DNA from: Tragulus kanchil | Taxonomy: Eukaryota; Chordata; Mammalia; Artiodactyla; Tragulidae | Direction: 5' to 3' | Length of the DNA: 64,000 nucleotides | Assembly (NCBI GenBank): GCA_022376925.1 | Contig: JAIOJX010000001.1 | Span: forward strand, 992,001 to 1,056,000 | Part shown: piece by piece, positions 21,932 to 34,480 of the stretch | Layout: each line of letters starts with the position of its first letter | Position numbering within the stretch: the first letter of the stretch is position 1 | Notes under the pieces: generated by a model | What the model saw: the letters and a program-made list of their open reading frames with translations, nothing else | Databases searched by the model: none | What the model was told of the DNA's origin: nothing | Program-made: the position numbers and the translations under genes

Positions 21932-24128
21932 TTATTGCTGAGATGAAGACTTGGAGGCTCAGACTTGGTATACTCTGGTTAAGGTCATCTGGAAAGCCCA
22001 GTTTGGCTGGATGTACAGGGAGCACAAGACCACTCCTGCTCATGGTTATGACATCCCAGAAGAGAAATCAAAGTCCCCCAACATGCCACAGGGTGACCAG
22101 GGCTGGCTCAGCAGCCCCTGATGCCATGGGCTTCTGTTCTCAGTGCTAGTCCCACCCTGCTCCTCTGTCAGGGAAGGGGTTTTGCTCAGCCCCCAGCCCC
22201 TGAAGAAACATCAGCTGGCATTCCTGATACCACTTAAAGCCCCTGCTCAGGAGCCTTCTTTTATTTCCTCCCAAGTTCCTCATCACTGCGCCCAGAGTCT
22301 TCTGATCTTGGAGCCCTTATGACACCCATCAGTCTCTCTCCTGCAGTGTGCCAGGAAGTGGTTGCTCTCCTACTCCAAGGTCTTTTCCATTTCATCAGCC
22401 TACCAGGAAAAGGGGGATAGAATTTATTTTGATTCCAGGGCCGGCAAACTGCCAAGACTCATTCTCATAGCCAGATATGCACCCAGATCCTTGCCTGACC
22501 TCACTGCTACCGGCAGAAGGCAGCTGTCTTCGTTACCCACCTCTCACCAGGAAGTTTCTGAGAAGGAACCCAGGGAACTCCCTGGAGCCTTGATCCACGG
22601 AAGCAGGAGAGAAAAATCTGTAGGCATGAGGCCAGGTGAAGCTAGCAAGAAGAAGTTGGGAGGGCTGCTGGAAGAATGAAAACCAAGGATCTTCAGGGAC
22701 TCCTAGGACCTTGGGAGGGCAATTCTCAGAAGTACTTGTTAGAGACAAATGGTGTAATTGCGCTTGGGAAGGATAAATGTTTTCTTCTTCCAGTGTGTTC
22801 CTCCCGGCCCACAGGGAAAGCAAGGTATAAAAAAAACTATATTTTAAAAAGATGATTTCCACTGTAAGTACTGTGACTAAGAGAACCCATGGGACAGGCC
22901 CATCCTTTACCATCCAACAAAAACAGAAAACATTTCCCTTTCCTTCTTTTTTATTAAAAAAAAAGGACCAGATGTGTGTTGCTAATGTCATAGAGGGCCA
23001 TTGCTATTGTTATGTCAATTTATTGCTGAGATGAAGACTTGGAGGCTCAGACTTGGTATACTCTGGTTAAGGTCATCTGGAAAGCCCAGTTTGGCTGGAT
23101 GTACAGGAGCACAAGACCACTCCTGCTCATGGTTATGACATCCCAGAAGAGAAATCAAAGTCCCCCAACATGCCACAGGGTGACCAGGGCTGGCTCAGCA
23201 GCCCCTGATGCCATGGGCTTCTGTTCTCAGTGCTAGTCCCACCCTGCTCCTCTGTCAGGGAAGGGGTTTTGCTCAGCCCCCAGCCCCTGAAGAAACATCA
23301 GCTGGCATTCCTGATACCACTTAAAGCCCCTGCTCAGGAGCCTTCTTTTATTTCCTCCCAAGTTCCTCATCACTGCGCCCAGAGTCTTCTGATCTTGGAG
23401 CCCTTATGACACCCATCAGTCTCTCTCCTGCAGTGTGCCAGGAAGTGGTTGCTCTCCTACTCCAAGGTCTTTTCCATTTCATCAGCCTACCAGGAAAAGG
23501 GGGATAGAATTTATTTTGATTCCAGGGCCGGCAAACTGCCAAGACTCATTCTCATAGCCAGATATGCACCCAGATCCTTGCCTGACCTCACTGCTACCGG
23601 CAGAAGGCAGCTGTCTTTTTTACCCACCTCTCACCAGGAAGTTTCTGAGAAGGAACCCAGGGAACTCCCTGGAGCCTTGATCCACGGAAGCAGGAGAGAA
23701 AAATCTGTAGGCATGAGGCCAGGTGAAGCTAGCAAGAAGAAGTTGGGAGGGCTGCTGGAAGAATGAAAACCAAGGATCTTCAGGGACTCCTAGGACCTTG
23801 GGAGGGCAATTCTCAGAAGTACTTGTTAGAGACAAATGGTGTAATTGCGCTTGGGAAGGATAAATGTTTTTCTTCTTCCAGTGTGTTCCTCCCGGCCCAC
23901 AGGGAAAGCAAGGTTTAAAATAAACTATATTTTAAAAAGATGTTTTCCACTGTAAGTACTGTGACTAAGAGATCCCTTGGGACAGGCCCATCCTTTACCA
24001 TCCAACAAAAACAGAAAACATCCTTCCTTCTCATATACCTGTTGGTTCAGTGGTTGTAATTTAGCAAAGAAGTAAAAGGAGGCCAGATGTGTGTTGCTAA
24101 TGTCATAGAGGGCCATTGCTATTGTTAT
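21932..24128. repeat. Direct tandem duplication 6 (period 1088 bp)
   Basis: Copy A is 21932-23013 and copy B is 23020-24128. The last 100 bp of copy A are a shortened, altered version of copy B: about 35 bp after 'agaaaacat' are missing and poly(T)/poly(A) runs replace them. The content is non-repetitive, with 64-105 codon frames of no recognisable family. Confidence 0.94.
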
Positions 24129-25992
24129 TCAGTCGCTAAGTCGTGTCTGACTCTTTGAGACCTCATGGACTGCAGCACACTTGGCTTCCCTGTCCTTCAC
24201 CCTCTCCCAGAGTTTACTCAAACCCATGTCCATTGAGTCAGTGCTGCCATCCAACCACCTCATTCTCTGTCTGCCCCTCCTCCTCCTGCCCTCAGTCTTT
24301 CCCAGCATCAGACTCTTCTCCAGTGAGTTGACTCTTCACATCAGGTGGCCAAATTATTGGAGCTTCAGCCTCAGTTCTTCCAGTGAATATTCAGGGTTGG
24401 TTTCCTTTGGGATTGACTGGTTTCATCTCCTTGCCGTCCAGGGGCTCTGAAGAGTCTCCTCCAGTGCCTCAGTTCCAAGGCGCCAATTCTTCAGTATGGT
24501 CCCACTTTCACATCTTCATGTGACTACTGGGAAAGCCATAGCTATGACTATATGAACCTTTGTTGGAGAAATGATGTCTCTGCTTTTAATATGCAGTCTA
24601 GGTTTGTCATAGCTTTCCTTCCAAGGAACAAGGGTATTTTAATTTCATGGTTGCAGTCACAATTTGCAGTGATTTTACAACCCAAGAAAATAAAATCTGT
24701 CACATCTCCCACTTTCCCCCTTTTATTTGCTACAAAGTGATGGGAGGACCATTAGCCTCATTCTACTCCCCATTTGCATACCTTATTTCCATCCACTGGT
24801 TCTCCCCAAGCATCAGTTGCTCAGTAAGAACAGTGACTTTTGTGGCATTTTAACTTGGGAGGGCTGCTGGAAGAATGAAAACCAAGGATCTTCAGGGACT
24901 CCTAGGACCTTGGGAGGCAATTCTCAGAAGTACTTGTTAGAGACAAATGGTGTAATTGCGCTTGGGAAGGATAAATGTTTTCTTCTTCCAGTGTGTTCCT
25001 CCCGGCCCACAGGGAAAGCAAGGTTTAAAATAAACTATATTTTAAAAAGATGTTTTCCACTGTAAGTACTGTGACTAAGAGATCCCTTGGGACAGGCCCA
25101 TCCTTTACCATCCAACAAAAACAGAAAACATCCTTCCTTCTCATATACCTGTTGGTTCAGTGGTTGTAATTTAGCAAAGAAGTAAAAGGAGGCCAGATGT
25201 GTGTTGCTAATGTCATAGAGGGCCATTGCTATTGTTATTCAGTCGCTAAGTCGTGTCTGACTCTTTGAGACCTCATGGACTGCAGCACACTTGGCTTCCC
25301 TGTCCTTCACCCTCTCCCAGAGTTTACTCAAACCCATGTCCATTGAGTCAGTGCTGCCATCCAACCACCTCATTCTCTGTCTGCCCCTCCTCCTCCTGCC
25401 CTCAGTCTTTCCCAGCATCAGACTCTTCTCCAGTGAGTTGACTCTTCACATCAGGTGGCCAAATTATTGGAGCTTCAGCCTCAGTTCTTCCAGTGAATAT
25501 TCAGGGTTGGTTTCCTTTGGGATTGACTGGTTTCATCTCCTTGCCGTCCAGGGGCTCTGAAGAGTCTCCTCCAGTGCCTCAGTTCCAAGGCGCCAATTCT
25601 TCAGTATGGTCCCACTTTCACATCTTCATGTGACTACTGGGAAAGCCATAGCTATGACTATATGAACCTTTGTTGGAGAAATGATGTCTCTGCTTTTAAT
25701 ATGCAGTCTAGGTTTGTCATAGCTTTCCTTCCAAGGAACAAGGGTATTTTAATTTCATGGTTGCAGTCACAATTTGCAGTGATTTTACAACCCAAGAAAA
25801 TAAAATCTGTCACATCTCCCACTTTCCCCCTTTTATTTGCTACAAAGTGATGGGAGGACCATTAGCCTCATTCTACTCCCCATTTGCATACCTTATTTCC
25901 ATCCACTGGTTCTCAAAGTGGTCCACAGGCCAGCACCTTCAGCATCATCAGTTGAATCTCAGTAAGAACAGTGACTTTTGTGGCATTTTAAC
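23743..25992. repeat. Direct tandem duplication 7 (period 1112 bp)
   Basis: Copy A is 23743-24854 and copy B is 24855-25992. Near its right end copy A reads 'tctccccaagcatcagttgc' where copy B has a longer intact sequence, so copy A is degraded there. The left part overlaps copy B of duplication 6, giving three copies of some segments. Confidence 0.94.
24116..24750 (-). repeat. BovB LINE 3' fragment, minus orientation (also at 25226-25860; part at 26680-26961)
   Basis: It begins with the reversed BovB terminus 'cagtcgctaagtcgtgtctg', followed by 'ctccagtgagttgactcttc' and 'ggtggccaaattattggagc'. It continues into the reversed coding end ('aatctgtcacatctcccact'). It is 5' truncated and non-coding. 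Extra copies come from tandem duplications 7 and 8. Confidence 0.88.
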
Positions 25993-27747
25993 TTGTCCCA
26001 TTCCTCTCCCTGTCTCAGCAGCTCTTCAGTAGCACTGAAAACCAGCAACTTCCTATACCTTTCATGGTGAAAACTAGAAACCTAGCAGACACCAAAGGGG
26101 GTAGAATGCGGTTGGAGAATCTTCAAAGTCCCATTCTGAGACAGTCATCATTATATGACTTAGCTGGTGGTTTCCTGGAAGACACCTCCCCAAAACTGTC
26201 CCTATTTGACCCAAGTTGGAGCTCATTCAGTGCAAACAGCCTTTCTTTGGTAGCGTGGTGAGCTATCAGAAACAGTCACAGGCAATTGTTTCATGTTGCG
26301 GCCACCTGAGGCAGTGGGCAACCATTGGGAAAACAATTGGCTAACCAAAACGCTTGAAAAGGAAAGCTTGAAAATAAGATATTCATCACTGTGGATGGTG
26401 ACTGCAGTCATGAAATTAAGAGATGCTTGCTTCTTGGAAGAAAAGCTATGACATACCTAAACAACATATTCAAAAGCAGAGACATCACTTTGCCAACAAA
26501 AGTCTGTAGAGTCAAAGCTATGGTTTTTCCAGTACTCATGTATGGATGTGAGAACTGGGCCATAAAGAAGACTGAGAATCAAAGAATTGATGCCTTTAAA
26601 CTGTGATGTTGGAGAAGGTTCTTGAGAGTCCCTTGGACTGCAAGGAAAAAAATTCCTTGCCGTCCAGGGGCTAATTCCCAGTGTCCCAAGGCGCCAATTC
26701 TTCAGTATGGTCCCACTTTCACATCTTCATGTGACTACTGGGAAAGCCATAGCTATGACTATATGAACCTTTGTTGGAGAAATGATGTCTCTGCTTTTAA
26801 TATGCAGTCTAGGTTTGTCATAGCTTTCCTTCCAAGGAACAAGGGTATTTTAATTTCATGGTTGCAGTCACAATTTGCAGTGATTTTACAACCCAAGAAA
26901 ATAAAATCTGTCACATCTCCCACTTTCCCCCTTTTATTTGCTACAAAGTGATGGGAGGACCATTAGCCTCATTCTACTCCCCATTTGCATACCTTATTTC
27001 CATCCACTGGTTCTCAAAGTGGTCCACAGGCCAGCACCTTCAGCATCATCAGTTGAATCTCAGTAAGAACAGTGACTTTTGTGGCATTTTAACTTGTCCC
27101 ATTCCTCTCCCTGTCTCAGCAGCTCTTCAGTAGCACTGAAAACCAGCAACTTCCTATACCTTTCATGGTGAAAACTAGAAACCTAGCAGACACCAAAGGG
27201 GGTAGAATGCGGTTGGAGAATCTTCAAAGTCCCATTCTGAGACAGTCATCATTATATGACTTAGCTGGTGGTTTCCTGGAAGACACCTCCCCAAAACTGT
27301 CCCTATTTGACCCAAGTTGGAGCTCATTCAGTGCAAACAGCCTTTCTTTGGTAGCGTGGTGAGCTATCAGAAACAGTCACAGGCAATTGTTTCATGTTGC
27401 GGCCACCTGAGGCAGTGGGCAACCATTGGGAAAACAATTGGCTAACCAAAACGCTTGAAAAGGAAAGCTTGAAAATAAGATATTCATCACTGTGGATGGT
27501 GACTGCAGTCATGAAATTAAGAGATGCTTGCTTCTTGGAAGAAAAGCTATGACATACCTAAACAACATATTCAAAAGCAGAGACATCACTTTGCCAACAA
27601 AAGTCTGTAGAGTCAAAGCTATGGTTTTTCCAGTACTCATGTATGGATGTGAGAACTGGGCCATAAAGAAGACTGAGAATCAAAGAATTGATGCCTTTAA
27701 ACTGTGATGTTGGAGAAGGTTCTTGAGAGTCCCTTGGACTGCAAGGA
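25539..27747. repeat. Direct tandem duplication 8 (period 1101 bp)
   Basis: Copy A is 25539-26646 and copy B is 26655-27747. Copy B starts with a shortened version of copy A: 'ccaggggctaattcccagtg' replaces a longer stretch. An 8-bp A-rich linker joins them. Content is BovB ends around about 500 bp of unique sequence. Confidence 0.94.
25861..26386. other. Unassigned unique sequence between BovB fragments (also at 26962-27487)
   Basis: No gene or repeat recognised. It separates a minus-strand BovB fragment on the left from a plus-strand one on the right. Confidence 0.45.
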
Positions 27748-28068
27748 GATCAAACCAATCAATACTAAAGGAAATCAACCTTGAATATTCATTAGAAGGA
27801 CTGATGATGAAACTGAAGCTCCAATATTTTGGCCACCTGATGTGAAGAGATGACTCATTAGAAAAGCTCCTGATGCTGGGAAAGATTGAGGGCAGGAGGA
27901 GAAGGAGGTGACAGAGGATGAGATGGTTGGATGGCATCACTGAGTCAATGGACATGAGTTTGAGCAGGCTCTGGGAGATGGTGAATTGCAGAGAAGCCTG
28001 ACATGCTGCAGTCCATGGGGTTGCAAAGACTCGGACACGACTGAGCGACTGAACTGAACTAAATTGAA
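27488..28068 (+). repeat. BovB LINE 3' fragment, plus orientation (part also at 26387-26646)
   Basis: It runs from 'cactgtggatggtgactgca' through 'gttggagaaggttcttgaga' and 'ctcatgtatggatgtgagaa' to the terminus 'gacacgactgagcgactgaa'. It is 5' truncated, and the protein remnant has stops. It is less eroded than the BovB scrap at 0.8 kb. Confidence 0.9.
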
Positions 28069-28349
28069 GAGCTTACTGAAAGGGAAAATAGCAACTTTAC
28101 AGTGGGGCAACCTGCCACATGGTACCTAAGCCACAGTTAACTTTTGATAAGGCATCACAGTGACGTCATGTTCTCCCCATAGGAGGCTATGAGAAGGGCG
28201 CTTCCCAAACTCCACAAATTGGTCCAATCATGACAAAAATGTCACATGAATCCAAATCGAAGGACATTCTGCAAAATGCCTGACTAGTACCGTTCAAAGG
28301 TATCAAGGAAAAACAAAGAAACCATCACAGATCAGACTAAGGACATGCA

Positions 28350-28560
28350 CGCATGCTAAGTGGCTTCAGTCGTGTCTGATTCTTTGGGACCCCATGGACT
28401 GTAGCCCACCAGGCTCCTCTGTCCATAGGATTTTCCAGTCAAGAATACTGGAGTGGGTTGCCATGCCCCCCTCCAGGAGTTCCTTCCAACACAGTGATTG
28501 AACCCGTGTCTCTTATGTCTCCTACGTTGGCAGGCAGATTCTTTACCACTAGCACCACCA
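28350..28560 (-). repeat. Bov-tA SINE, minus orientation (also at 29442-29652)
   Basis: The left end is the reversed Bov-A tail ('gtcgtgtctgattctttggg', 'ccatggactgtagcccacca'). The right end is the reversed tRNA-like head ('ggcaggcagattctttacca'). This tRNA-head plus Bov-A-body structure is specific to ruminants. Confidence 0.9.
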
Positions 28561-28590
28561 ACATGTACAGAATGAAGTAAAGAAAACGTT

Positions 28591-28706
28591 GTTATCTTTG
28601 TTAGGTCACTAAGTCATGTCCGATTCTTTTCCACCCCATGGACTGCAGCATGCCAGCCTCCCCTGTCCTTCACTGTCTCCCGGAGTTTGCTCAGATTTAT
28701 GGCCAT
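28591..28706 (-). repeat. Bov-A/BovB 3' fragment, minus orientation (also at 29683-29798)
   Basis: 'ggtcactaagtcatgtccga', 'ccatggactgcagcatgcca' and 'cactgtctcccggagtttgc' are the reversed terminal part of BovB/Bov-A. It is truncated. Confidence 0.8.
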
Positions 28707-30232
28707 TAAAAAGGAACTATAAAGGTAAGAGCAGAGATTAATGAAGTAAAAAACAGAGACACAAGAGGGAAGGCTTTAAAAATATGTTTTTTGACAAATA
28801 AGTGACTTGGAAACATTAGCAAGATTGTGCCAGAGACCACCAGCTGTCATTCGGTCTCTCTCCTCGTCTTGTTCCATATCTGGTGCGTAGCAGACTGGAG
28901 GGAAATAAGATTTCCTGATCTATCTTGTCACTAGGAACGGTCATATGATTAAGTTCTGGTTCATAGCCTGTTAGGAGGGAGTCTTTTGGAATGAGAGGAG
29001 TTCTTTATTTTCTATACTATAGCTACTAATGTTTGGTCAGTATGATGTACATTAAACATATTCTTCAAGTTTTTTTTTTGGAATGAGAGGAGTTCTTATA
29101 TTTACAAAAGATAAGGGAAAACTCGGACACGACTGAGCGACTGAACTGAACTAAATTGAAGAGCTTACTGAAAGGGAAAATAGCAACTTTACAGTGGGGC
29201 AACCTGCCACATGGTACCTAAGCCACAGTTAACTTTTGATAAGGCATCACAGTGACGTCATGTTCTCCCCATAGGAGGCTATGAGAAGGGCGCTTCCCAA
29301 ACTCCACAAATTGGTCCAATCATGACAAAAATGTCACATGAATCCAAATCGAAGGACATTCTGCAAAATGCCTGACTAGTACCGTTCAAAGGTATCAAGG
29401 AAAAACAAAGAAACCATCACAGATCAGACTAAGGACATGCACGCATGCTAAGTGGCTTCAGTCGTGTCTGATTCTTTGGGACCCCATGGACTGTAGCCCA
29501 CCAGGCTCCTCTGTCCATAGGATTTTCCAGTCAAGAATACTGGAGTGGGTTGCCATGCCCCCCTCCAGGAGTTCCTTCCAACACAGTGATTGAACCCGTG
29601 TCTCTTATGTCTCCTACGTTGGCAGGCAGATTCTTTACCACTAGCACCACCAACATGTACAGAATGAAGTAAAGAAAACGTTGTTATCTTTGTTAGGTCA
29701 CTAAGTCATGTCCGATTCTTTTCCACCCCATGGACTGCAGCATGCCAGCCTCCCCTGTCCTTCACTGTCTCCCGGAGTTTGCTCAGATTTATGGCCATTA
29801 AAAAGGAACTATAAAGGTAAGAGCAGAGATTAATGAAGTAAAAAACAGAGACACAAGAGGGAAGGCTTTAAAAATATGTTTTTTGACAAATAAGTGACTT
29901 GGAAACATTAGCAAGATTGTGCCAGAGACCACCAGCTGTCATTCGGTCTCTCTCCTCGTCTTGTTCCATATCTGGTGCGTAGCAGACTGGAGGGAAATAA
30001 GATTTCCTGATCTATCTTGTCACTAGGAACGGTCATATGATTAAGTTCTGGTTCATAGCCTGTTAGGAGGGAGTCTTTTGGAATGAGAGGAGTTCTTTAT
30101 TTTCTATACTATAGCTACTAATGTTTGGTCAGTATGATGTACATTAAACATATTCTTCAAGTTTGTATCTTACATTTGCATTTGTTTGTGGTATTTTTTT
30201 TTTGGTGGAGTGGAGAGGCACAGTGATTATTA

Positions 30233-30452
30233 GGGCTTCACAGGTGGCACTAGTGGTAAAGAACCCCCCTGCCAATGCAGGAGACATAAAGAGACACGGG
30301 TTGGACCCCTGGGTTGGGAAGGTCCCCAGGATGACAGCATGGCAACCCACTCGTCTTCTTGCCTGGAGAATTCCATAGACAGAGGAGCCTGGCGGACTGG
30401 AGCCCATGGGATTGCAAAGAGTCGGATACGACTGAAGTAGCTTAGCACACAC
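30233..30452 (+). repeat. Bov-tA SINE, plus orientation (also at 31372-31590)
   Basis: The head is 'gggcttcacaggtggcacta' with box-B-like 'gggttggacccctgggttgg'. The body continues 'gcctggagaattccatagac' and 'gcaaagagtcggatacgact'. An 8-bp extra piece sits in the box-B region. Confidence 0.9.
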
Positions 30453-30599
30453 AGTGACTATTCATTTCAAAGTAGTAATGCTATCAGAAAGTTCTAAAGT
30501 AAAATGTTAAGATTATTAAATGTATGTGGCAAACGTGTTTGTTTCACTATTCTCTAAATTTTTTTGGTATGTTTGAAATATTTTACACACAAAAATTAA

Positions 30600-30626
30600 G
30601 AAGGAAGGAAGGAAGGAAGGAAGGAA
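30600..30626. repeat. (GAAG)n microsatellite (also at 31739-31765)
   Basis: About six tetranucleotide units, in a purine-rich stretch. Confidence 0.92.
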
Positions 30627-30629
30627 AAA

Positions 30630-31264
30630 AGCAATGAAGCAAGGAAACCAAATTAAGGTCTGGGGCCAGAGGGTTCCAAACAAAAGAAAAGCAATTGCGT
30701 TTTGAGACTGAGTTAACTGGGAGTGACTCAGGATGTGGGCTATCTCGCTGGTGAAGATCACAACAGACCAGCTGATTGTGGAGCTGACAGCTGCCTCGTT
30801 GCAGATAGCATCTCACCTTGATAGCCCCACTCTGATTGGCAATGTTTCTGGAAAATCAACCTGGGGTTCTGTTCTTCAGCCTTCCTAACAGTCATGTAAG
30901 CGTATTTAATGCTTATGTAGTCAACCTCTTTCTCTGTAAGTGGGCCAAAATGCATTTTTTTTCTCTGTATTGAAAGTTAGTCTTTACAGAAATTCTGGTT
31001 ATCTTTTTTGCATTTATCTTTGGTTATTTCTCTATCATGGTCAAAATGTGTTGTCTCACTCATGGTTTCTTGTAGGTAGCAGTAACAACGTGCTTGATTT
31101 GATCCTGGGCCTTATAAAATATCATGAGCACCCCTCTTGCACTTCTGCCATCATCATGCACAGAATGATCCCAATAGACCGGGGACCTTCTGGTCCCAGA
31201 AAAGTGAGAGACTTAAGAGAGCAGGGCCATGCTCAGCTGCACAAAACCTCATAGAATGGATGCA
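30630..31264. other. Unassigned unique sequence (repeated at 31769-32403)
   Basis: No recognisable gene. Open frames of 65-104 codons are present in both copies but have no family motif. Confidence 0.4.
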
Positions 31265-32296
31265 TTTGTCAGTATGATGTACATTAAACATATTCTTCAA
31301 GTTTGTATCTTACATTTGCATTTGTTTGTGGTATTTTTTTTTTGGTGGAGTGGAGAGGCACAGTGATTATTAGGGCTTCACAGGTGGCACTAGTGGTAAA
31401 GAACCCCCCTGCCAATGCAGGAGACATAAAGAGACACGGGTTGGACCCCTGGGTTGGGAAGGTCCCCAGGATGACAGCATGGCAACCCACTCGTCTTCTT
31501 GCCTGGAGAATTCCATAGACAGAGGAGCCTGGCGGACTGGAGCCCATGGGATTGCAAAGAGTCGGATACGACTGAAGTAGCTTAGCACAAAAGTGACTAT
31601 TCATTTCAAAGTAGTAATGCTATCAGAAAGTTCTAAAGTAAAATGTTAAGATTATTAAATGTATGTGGCAAACGTGTTTGTTTCACTATTCTCTAAATTT
31701 TTTTGGTATGTTTGAAATATTTTACACACAAAAATTAAGAAGGAAGGAAGGAAGGAAGGAAGGAAAAAAGCAATGAAGCAAGGAAACCAAATTAAGGTCT
31801 GGGGCCAGAGGGTTCCAAACAAAAGAAAAGCAATTGCGTTTTGAGACTGAGTTAACTGGGAGTGACTCAGGATGTGGGCTATCTCGCTGGTGAAGATCAC
31901 AACAGACCAGCTGATTGTGGAGCTGACAGCTGCCTCGTTGCAGATAGCATCTCACCTTGATAGCCCCACTCTGATTGGCAATGTTTCTGGAAAATCAACC
32001 TGGGGTTCTGTTCTTCAGCCTTCCTAACAGTCATGTAAGCGTATTTAATGCTTATGTAGTCAACCTCTTTCTCTGTAAGTGGGCCAAAATGCATTTTTTT
32101 TCTCTGTATTGAAAGTTAGTCTTTACAGAAATTCTGGTTATCTTTTTTGCATTTATCTTTGGTTATTTCTCTATCATGGTCAAAATGTGTTGTCTCACTC
32201 ATGGTTTCTTGTAGGTAGCAGTAACAACGTGCTTGATTTGATCCTGGGCCTTATAAAATATCATGAGCACCCCTCTTGCACTTCTGCCATCATCAT

Positions 32297-34480
32297 GCAC
32301 AGAATGATCCCAATAGACCGGGGACCTTCTGGTCCCAGAAAAGTGAGAGACTTAAGAGAGCAGGGCCATGCTCAGCTGCACAAAACCTCATAGAATGGAT
32401 GCACTGTGATTGATTTAAAGATGACTTTATTGATGTACACTTAAGACTTTTATTCAAAATCCTCACAAGTCCAAACAGTGTTTGAACAAGCATTCTTGTA
32501 CAAACATGCTACATAAATCTATCATATTTATGACATAGATGCATCTTGGTGACATAATGACATGACACCAAGGCAAGTGTCTTAGTCTGTTTGGGCTGTT
32601 ATCACAAAAGATCCTAGAAGTTCAAGATCAAAGAACTGGCTGGTTTGATTTCTGAGGAAAAGTTTCCTCTGGGCTTATGGATGGCTACCATCTCACTGTA
32701 TCCGCATGTGGTTCATGGTGGGGAGGGACAGAGGACGCAAAGGCACTCTGGCGTCTCCTCTTCTTACAATGGCATTAATGCCATCAGAACAGGGTCCATC
32801 TCCAAATATATCACACTGGAGGTTCCGGTTTCAACATGAGTGTTTAGGGGAGCACAAACATTCCATTGATTCCATGGGTCTTTTCTATTTTCCTGTAATT
32901 GATGCTTAAAGTCTATAGCCAGGGAAAGAAAGGTTCTCCATATGCCTCTTATTCTAAATAAAGCAGACCAGCCGTTCAGGACCAATCACCTCCCTGTAGA
33001 GACCGCCATTTCAAAGGCAGAAGAGTTGCCTTTGGGGGTAAAGCACTTTCCTCTTTCCTGAGTTTTTCTGAATGTTGGGCAGGGTGCAGGGGTGAGCACT
33101 GCACATGTACGGTCTGCATGAGTCTTCAGAAAGCAGAGACTGTTGTTATTTTCAGAGCTGCTATGGGGCTCCCAGAGCCGTGTATGCAAAGGGCAAGGCT
33201 GCCCCAGCTGAGGGCCACCTGCCCCAACGAATGGGTCACTCACATGTTGGCTTTTTATAGCTACCAAAATTGCCCTCCAAAAGTCGGTGCCAGTTTACTT
33301 GGTTCTAGTGGCATGTTCTCCAGCTCTCCCCAATACTATATATATTATAAATGTCTTTCATTTTTGTCAACAAAAAATGATTTTCAGAATCGAGTTTGCA
33401 TTAAGCACAGAATGATCCCAATAGACCGGGGACCTTCTGGTCCCAGAAAAGTGAGAGACTTAAGAGAGCAGGGCCATGCTCAGCTGCACAAAACCTCATA
33501 GAATGGATGCACTGTGATTGATTTAAAGATGACTTTATTGATGTACACTTAAGACTTTTATTCAAAATCCTCACAAGTCCAAACAGTGTTTGAACAAGCA
33601 TTCTTGTACAAACATGCTACATAAATCTATCATATTTATGACATAGATGCATCTTGGTGACATAATGACATGACACCAAGGCAAGTGTCTTAGTCTGTTT
33701 GGGCTGTTATCACAAAAGATCCTAGAAGTTCAAGATCAAAGAACTGGCTGGTTTGATTTCTGAGGAAAAGTTTCCTCTGGGCTTATGGATGGCTACCATC
33801 TCACTGTATCCGCATGTGGTTCATGGTGGGGAGGGACAGAGGACGCAAAGGCACTCTGGCGTCTCCTCTTCTTACAATGGCATTAATGCCATCAGAACAG
33901 GGTCCATCTCCAAATATATCACACTGGAGGTTCCGGTTTCAACATGAGTGTTTAGGGGAGCACAAACATTCCATTGATTCCATGGGTCTTTTCTATTTTC
34001 CTGTAATTGATGCTTAAAGTCTATAGCCAGGGAAAGAAAGGTTCTCCATATGCCTCTTATTCTAAATAAAGCAGACCAGCCGTTCAGGACCAATCACCTC
34101 CCTGTAGAGACCGCCATTTCAAAGGCAGAAGAGTTGCCTTTGGGGGTAAAGCACTTTCCTCTTTCCTGAGTTTTTCTGAATGTTGGGCAGGGTGCAGGGG
34201 TGAGCACTGCACATGTACGGTCTGCATGAGTCTTCAGAAAGCAGAGACTGTTGTTATTTTCAGAGCTGCTATGGGGCTCCCAGAGCCGTGTATGCAAAGG
34301 GCAAGGCTGCCCCAGCTGAGGGCCACCTGCCCCAACGAATGGGTCACTCACATGTTGGCTTTTTATAGCTACCAAAATTGCCCTCCAAAAGTCGGTGCCA
34401 GTTTACTTGGTTCTAGTGGCATGTTCTCCAGCTCTCCCCAATACTATATATATTATAAATGTCTTTCATTTTTGTCAACA
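32297..34480. repeat. Direct tandem duplication 11 (period 1108 bp)
   Basis: Copy A is 32297-33372 and copy B is 33405-34480. The linker 33373-33404 ('aaaatgattttcagaatcg' and following) is a compressed version of the real sequence after copy B (34481-34555), missing about 50 bp. The left contig therefore ran on with degraded sequence before the overlap restarted. Confidence 0.95.
32580..32870 (+). repeat. Ancient mammalian interspersed repeat (also at 33688-33978)
   Basis: The order 'tcttagtctgtttgggctgt', 'agttcaagatcaaagaactg', 'ccatctccaaatatatcaca' and 'ttaggggagcacaaacattc' follows a widespread placental repeat. I am not certain of its library name. Confidence 0.6.

Larger units (their letters stand above)
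28029..30164. repeat. Direct tandem duplication 9 (period 1092 bp)
   Basis: Copy A is 28029-29073 and copy B is 29121-30164. Between them 29074-29120 hold a poly(T) run and a partial repeat of 'ggaatgagaggagttctt' from inside the unit, absent after copy B. The unit contains the BovB 3' tip, unique sequence, a Bov-tA and a Bov-A fragment. Confidence 0.94.
30128..32403. repeat. Direct tandem duplication 10 (period 1139-1140 bp)
   Basis: Copy A is 30128-31264 and copy B is 31268-32403. They differ slightly just after the Bov-tA ('cacacacagtgac' against 'cacaaaagtgac'). The left end overlaps duplication 9 and the right end overlaps duplication 11. Confidence 0.94.

Noticed and set aside
32645..33267. 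Small open frames in the 32.6-33.3 kb repeat region
   Set aside because: Most overlap an ancient interspersed repeat and show no protein family features; they are repeated at +1108 bp by duplication 11.
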